From IMG/VR virus record IMGVR_UViG_3300025853_000376, positions 1-31,877 of that record: DNA of 31,877 nt, one strand, 5' to 3'. The position numbers and the translations under genes were made by a program. Under the pieces are notes generated by a model. The model saw only the letters and a program-made list of their open reading frames with translations. It did not search any database and was not told the DNA's origin. Source of the stretch: a virus. Position 1 is the stretch's first letter. Every line of letters begins with the position of its first letter. This document shows positions 29,594 through 31,877 of the stretch, in pieces.

Positions 29594-30002
29594 CTATTTC
29601 AGTATAATCAATATCTTCTGCATCTTCAAGTCCTCTGATTTGATTTTTAATATCATCAAGTGTTGCACCTTCAGTTAAGTTAATCTCAATCTTAGTATCA
29701 GTATCTTTCTTAATCTCTGTTGATGATAACTTAGGCATAGCATAGTTCATTAGTTTTGCTATTGCATCTATATATGCTCTAGGATCTTCATCAAATAATA
29801 TATCTAATGCCATCTTAATCTTTACAGGCTGTCCTTCTAAAGCATAAGCAAGTGATTTACGAGTCATCTTAGCCACTTGTCTTGCCTCATTATTTTTAGG
29901 TTGTAGTGCCTTTGGAGTTTTATTATAGTTCTCATCTATCTTACCAAGTTGAGGTCTTTTCTTCCTTGCCTCACTACCTAACTTCTTATTTTCTTCTTTC
30001 AT
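29586..30002 (-). CDS. terS: Terminase small subunit (probable)
   Basis: A 138-aa protein directly upstream of and overlapping the large-subunit gene. The N-terminus is basic (SEARKKRPQLGKIDEN), a central helical part follows (LEGQPVKIKMALDILFDEDPRAYIDAIAKLMNYAMPK), and the C-terminus is acidic (LEDAEDIDYTEIDD). That layout (DNA-binding start, oligomerising helices, acidic tail that contacts TerL) fits small terminases. Sequence conservation in this family is poor, so the call rests on layout and place. It starts within the stop region of the preceding 84-aa gene. Confidence 0.65.
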   Translation of the reverse strand: MKEENKKLGSEARKKRPQLGKIDENYNKTPKALQPKNNEARQVAKMTRKSLAYALEGQPVKIKMALDILFDEDPRAYIDAIAKLMNYAMPKLSSTEIKKDTDTKIEINLTEGATLDDIKNQIRGLEDAEDIDYTEIDD

Positions 30003-30253
30003 TCTTTATGTGTGTCTATAAATATTGGAGTTCTTTCTCCAACATAACAATTTATTGTATTAAAATATAAAAATTCTTCTGCTTCTTGATATTCCATACC
30101 ATCATCTTTAACTAACGAATCTATACACTTACTAATATCGTAAACAACTATCACCTCTCCATCTCTTTGGCAAGTTCCAATTATAGCATCATTAAACCCA
30201 TCAGCAATTACGCAGTCATTTTCTTCTAATACTTCTTTAATCTCTTGTGTCAT
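29999..30253 (-). CDS. Conserved small phage protein
   Basis: An 84-aa acidic protein with a pattern I recognise from many phages: DGFNDAIIGTCQRDGEVIVVYDISKCIDSLVKDDGMEYQEAEEFLYFNTINCYVGERTPIF. Conserved features are the D-A-I-I-G turn, V-Y-D, the DGM-x-x-x-EA helix, and Y-V-G-E-x-T-P-I-F at the end. It is a single compact alpha/beta domain with no known function. Lying before the terminase genes and overlapping the small subunit by 4 nt, it is the first gene of the late transcript. Confidence 0.65.
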   Translation of the reverse strand: MTQEIKEVLEENDCVIADGFNDAIIGTCQRDGEVIVVYDISKCIDSLVKDDGMEYQEAEEFLYFNTINCYVGERTPIFIDTHKE

Positions 30254-30375
30254 TTTATTTATAGTTTTAATTAATTTTTCGCAAGATACAAAAATTATTT
30301 AAACTGCTTTCCTAATTATTATATAAAATTGAACTTCTATATTTTAACATTATTGTAAATTGTAAGAAAACTATG

Positions 30376-30420
30376 CAAAACTATAATTTTAAATACCTAT
30401 CTTCGTGCCTCTTATAAGAG
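30376..30420 (-). promoter_or_regulatory. Candidate late promoter with upstream palindrome
   Basis: TAGTTTTG (30383-30376) matches the -7 consensus, but no TTG lies at the -33 position. Instead a perfect 12-bp palindrome, CTCTTATAAGAG (30409-30420), is centred about 43 nt upstream of the expected start, where class II activators bind. The leader to the first late gene would be roughly 115 nt. Confidence 0.35.
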
Positions 30421-30558
30421 TATATGTTATTCCTCCATTATACTTATAATCGCCACATCCTATAGTAAACATTATTGCTCATATCGCAAAGTATATAACA
30501 ACTCCTAAAATAAATGTTTATTCTACAAACATAGTATTTATAAAATTGAACTTGTATT

Positions 30559-30582
30559 CTGTGTGTGTGCGTTTGTGTGTCC
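30559..30582. repeat. TG-rich stretch
   Basis: An imperfect (TG)n run, CTGTGTGTGTGCGTTTGTGT, then GTCC. Its first part is the inverse complement of AAACGCACACACAC at 165-178. Function unknown. Confidence 0.65.
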
Positions 30583-30935
30583 AAAGAGTATATATACATT
30601 GGTTTACGGAATTCAAATACCAACCTTTTATTTATCCTTTTTAATCCTTTTATTAACAACTTTTTAATAAAAAACTTCAGGAATTGACACAAATACAACT
30701 AAAAACTGCTTAAAGTTTGTAATATCTTGATAAATAAGTGTTTATACTGGTGAAATGTGTCTTTTTTTGGTGCAAAGTTGGATGTAAAAGAAAAATTTGC
30801 CAACCATACAAAAGAAATAATATCCTATTCAATCAACAATAGTCATAAAATAACTAAGTATTTAAACGTTTTAAAGGCTTTTACTGTGCTTCTGGTGTGT
30901 TAGTATTCTTATTCTATTTGCTTAGATTAGCGCAT

Positions 30936-30959
30936 AAAAAAAACACCTCGTTAAAGGTG
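30936..30959 (-). terminator. Intrinsic terminator of the small-gene operon
   Basis: In the minus-strand RNA, CACCU (30959-30955), a six-base loop and AGGUG (30948-30944) are followed at once by eight U (30943-30936). This is the textbook form. It ends the transcript of the four small genes at 30994-31766. Confidence 0.75.
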
Positions 30960-30993
30960 CTTTAATATTAGTATTTAATTTGCTTTTATTGTT

Positions 30994-31170
30994 TTAAAAA
31001 ATAACTATAGTACTAATATGAAAAGTATATTTATTATTCTCTTTTGATAGTTGTTGCACTATTTGAGAAACACAAGTATAACTGTTTTCGTTCTCTTGTT
31101 TTTGTTTGTATATCATAATTTTATCTTCATTATAATACCATGAGTAAAAGTTTTTTATTTCTGTTTTCAT
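30994..31170 (-). CDS. Hypothetical 58-aa protein
   Basis: A short complete frame beginning MKTEIKNFYSWYYNEDKIMI, polar in the middle (YKQKQENENSYTC), and ending in a beta-type stretch (KYTFHISTIVIF). The ATG is 2 nt after the stop of the upstream gene, as at the neighbouring junction, and the terminator follows about 35 nt after the stop. These support a real gene. No family is recognised. It is rich in Tyr and Lys and has no membrane span. Confidence 0.65.
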   Translation of the reverse strand: MKTEIKNFYSWYYNEDKIMIYKQKQENENSYTCVSQIVQQLSKENNKYTFHISTIVIF

Positions 31171-31205
31171 AATTATATTATTTTATAGTTGTTTTTATTA
31201 ATTGT
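31168..31205. repeat. 38-bp direct repeat, copy 1 (gene junction)
   Basis: Identical to 31374-31411 at 37 of 38 positions. It covers the last codons of the 67-aa gene (NKNNYKII), its stop, the 2-nt gap and the next ATG. Confidence 0.85.
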
Positions 31206-31376
31206 TATCTCAAAGTTATCATCTATATCTAATCCGAACACTTTATTTATTTGGTCTTGTATTAAATCTTGTATATCAAAAGGATATTCTGAAAAAATTT
31301 TTAACTCCATCATTTTATCTACACATCTTATTGATATATCCCTAGTGTCATCATAAGTGATTTTTATTTCTTTCAT
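31173..31376 (-). CDS. Hypothetical 67-aa protein flanked by 38-bp repeats
   Basis: A small acidic protein beginning MKEIKITYDDTRDISIRCVD, with a helix (YPFDIQDLIQDQINKVFGLD) and a terminal strand ending EITINKNNYKII. The last 10 residues (TINKNNYKII) are the same as those of the upstream 93-aa protein because both are encoded by a 38-bp direct repeat. The gene lies exactly between the two copies, so it could be gained or lost by recombination without disturbing neighbouring frames. No function recognised. Confidence 0.65.
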   Translation of the reverse strand: MKEIKITYDDTRDISIRCVDKMMELKIFSEYPFDIQDLIQDQINKVFGLDIDDNFEITINKNNYKII

Positions 31377-31411
31377 AATTATATAATTTTATAGTTGTTT
31401 TTATTAATTGT
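31374..31411. repeat. 38-bp direct repeat, copy 2 (gene junction)
   Basis: It covers the end of the 93-aa gene, its stop, a 2-nt gap and the ATG of the 67-aa gene, as in copy 1 at 31168-31205. The copies are offset by 206 bp and differ at one base. Confidence 0.85.
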
Positions 31412-31660
31412 AAGAGTTAAAAGAGTATTAAAGTTTATCATTCTATATGCTTTTTTTGTCATATCATAAACGCGTATAAGGTTGTATTTGCTCGGCTCGT
31501 ATGGTTGAGGCTTTGCATCTTCTTTAAGTCCTTTACTTACTTTTAGTCTGGCGTTCATTAGTCTGTGTGTGCCATCTTTTTTTATAAAGGTACTAGAAAA
31601 AATTCTTCCATTTGTTTCTCTTATTAGTTCCTTTGCTTTGTCTGTGTTAATTGTTATCAT
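31379..31660 (-). CDS. DUF2693/SH3-barrel-like protein
   Basis: A 93-aa product from the ATG at 31660 (AATAAACAAATG leader, 16 nt after the previous stop); the frame also holds an ATG at 31690, which would overlap the upstream peptide gene. It has the pattern of DUF2693/SH3 beta-barrel phage proteins: GRIFSSTFIKKDGTHRLMNA, RLKVSKGLK, then YEPSKYNLIRVYDMTKKAYR and MINFNTLL. The family is common in phages and function is unknown; nucleic-acid binding is a guess from the fold. The C-terminus is replaced by the repeat-encoded TINKNNYKII. Confidence 0.65.
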   Translation of the reverse strand: MITINTDKAKELIRETNGRIFSSTFIKKDGTHRLMNARLKVSKGLKEDAKPQPYEPSKYNLIRVYDMTKKAYRMINFNTLLTLTINKNNYKII

Positions 31661-31676
31661 TTGTTTATTGTTTTGT

Positions 31677-31766
31677 TTAGCACCCTCCAAAAAGGATAGC
31701 CAAGATTAATAGTAGTGTTAATTGTGTATTGCTCCAGTTAGTAAGGGGCAATTGTCCTTTGCTCAT
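31677..31766 (-). CDS. 29-aa membrane peptide
   Basis: A short frame beginning MSKGQLPLTNWSN and continuing as one hydrophobic segment (TQLTLLLILAILFGGC). It has a good A/T-rich leader (TTTATAAGATG) and lies upstream of the SH3-like gene by 16 nt. Single-span peptides of this size are often missed. It may also be a leader peptide. Moderate to low confidence because of the length. Confidence 0.45.
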   Translation of the reverse strand: MSKGQLPLTNWSNTQLTLLLILAILFGGC

Positions 31767-31801
31767 CTTATAAAGTTTTAAAGTTAATATCTATTTTATG
31801 T

Positions 31802-31844
31802 TAGTGATACACTAGGCCTACTTTTTTATTACTTGTAATGGCCT
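31802..31844. promoter_or_regulatory. Two dyads upstream of the small-gene operon
   Basis: TAGTG-ATA-CACTA is a perfect dyad at 31802-31814. ATTAC-TT-GTAAT at 31828-31839 is a second dyad, itself inside AGGCC (31814-31818) and GGCCT (31840-31844). They lie 36-78 bp before the first small gene and look like operator sites or a structured leader. The window ends at 31877, so the upstream part is cut off. Confidence 0.5.
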
Positions 31845-31877
31845 TTAAATCGTTATTAGATGCGTCTATATAGCCTG

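Larger units (their letters stand above)
30254..30934. other. Right non-coding region
   Basis: No credible gene on either strand; the only long frame (30444-30698) needs a TTG start and has a composition unlike the neighbouring genes. Noted sequences: TG-rich run 30559-30582, palindrome CTCTTATAAGAG at 30409-30420, a -7-like TAGTTTTG at 30383-30376, and an A/T-only inverted repeat at 30648-30672 (TTTTATTAA, 7-nt spacer, TTAATAAAA). The stretch separates the small-gene operon from the late genes and probably holds the late promoter. Confidence 0.6.

Noticed and set aside
30444-30698. 84-codon open frame in the right non-coding region
   Set aside because: It needs a TTG start, includes a TG-repeat translated as THTH, and has none of the amino-acid make-up or leader seen in neighbouring genes.
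1-31877. Direct terminal repeat indicating a complete circular genome
   Set aside because: The first and last bases compared by eye show no shared sequence, so completeness cannot be claimed.

Overview
The window looks like most or all of the genome of a tailed phage with a long non-contractile (siphovirus-type) tail, infecting a Bacteroidota host, most likely a flavobacterium. The DNA is strongly AT-rich and every credible gene is on the minus strand. Start codons lack purine-rich Shine-Dalgarno sites and instead follow A/T-rich leaders such as AAATAATAAAAAAATG. Two of the longer intergenic gaps hold good flavobacterial promoters (TTG, 19-21 nt, TAnnTTTG). No integrase, rRNA, tRNA or CRISPR array is visible. 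No terminal direct repeat is apparent, so I cannot tell whether the contig is complete or circular.

Right end (31877 to 30254, in transcription order): a small-gene operon made of a 29-aa membrane peptide, a DUF2693/SH3-barrel-like protein and two small unknowns, closed by a clear intrinsic terminator at 30936-30959. A 680-nt non-coding stretch follows, holding a candidate activator-dependent late promoter.

Structural region (30253 to 8831): a conserved small phage protein, small and large terminase, and a tail-assembly-chaperone pair that appears to use a -1 frameshift on nine U residues. Next come large tail and adhesin proteins, two of them carbohydrate-binding-like, then a gp10-like neck protein, the tape measure, three small proteins, a ClpP-type prohead protease with a nested scaffold, the major capsid protein, a probable tail tube protein, the portal, a head-tail connector and several beta-rich virion proteins. 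Tail genes precede head genes in the transcript, and the portal follows the capsid gene, which is unusual. Hairpins after the capsid and tail-tube genes could set expression levels.

Lysis region (10901 to 7628): an XhlA-like coiled-coil membrane protein lies upstream, and an M15 peptidase endolysin is followed by two small membrane proteins (holin candidates), one of them only 53 aa. A metallophosphoesterase gene follows after a hairpin and a possible promoter.

Early region (6189 to 425): a probable single-strand annealing protein with a second in-frame start, small regulators, a stand-alone DnaA domain-IV-like protein, an SSB-like protein ending in DDDLPF, a PD-(D/E)XK nuclease, an O-like replication initiator and a DnaC-like helicase loader. 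After another promoter come four very small genes, DUF3310, an HTH protein and a VRR-NUC nuclease. No helicase, primase or polymerase gene is present, so replication probably recruits host DnaB and polymerase. The left 424 nt are non-coding and hold A/T tracts, a CA-rich stretch and five iteron-like repeats, a candidate origin or control locus.
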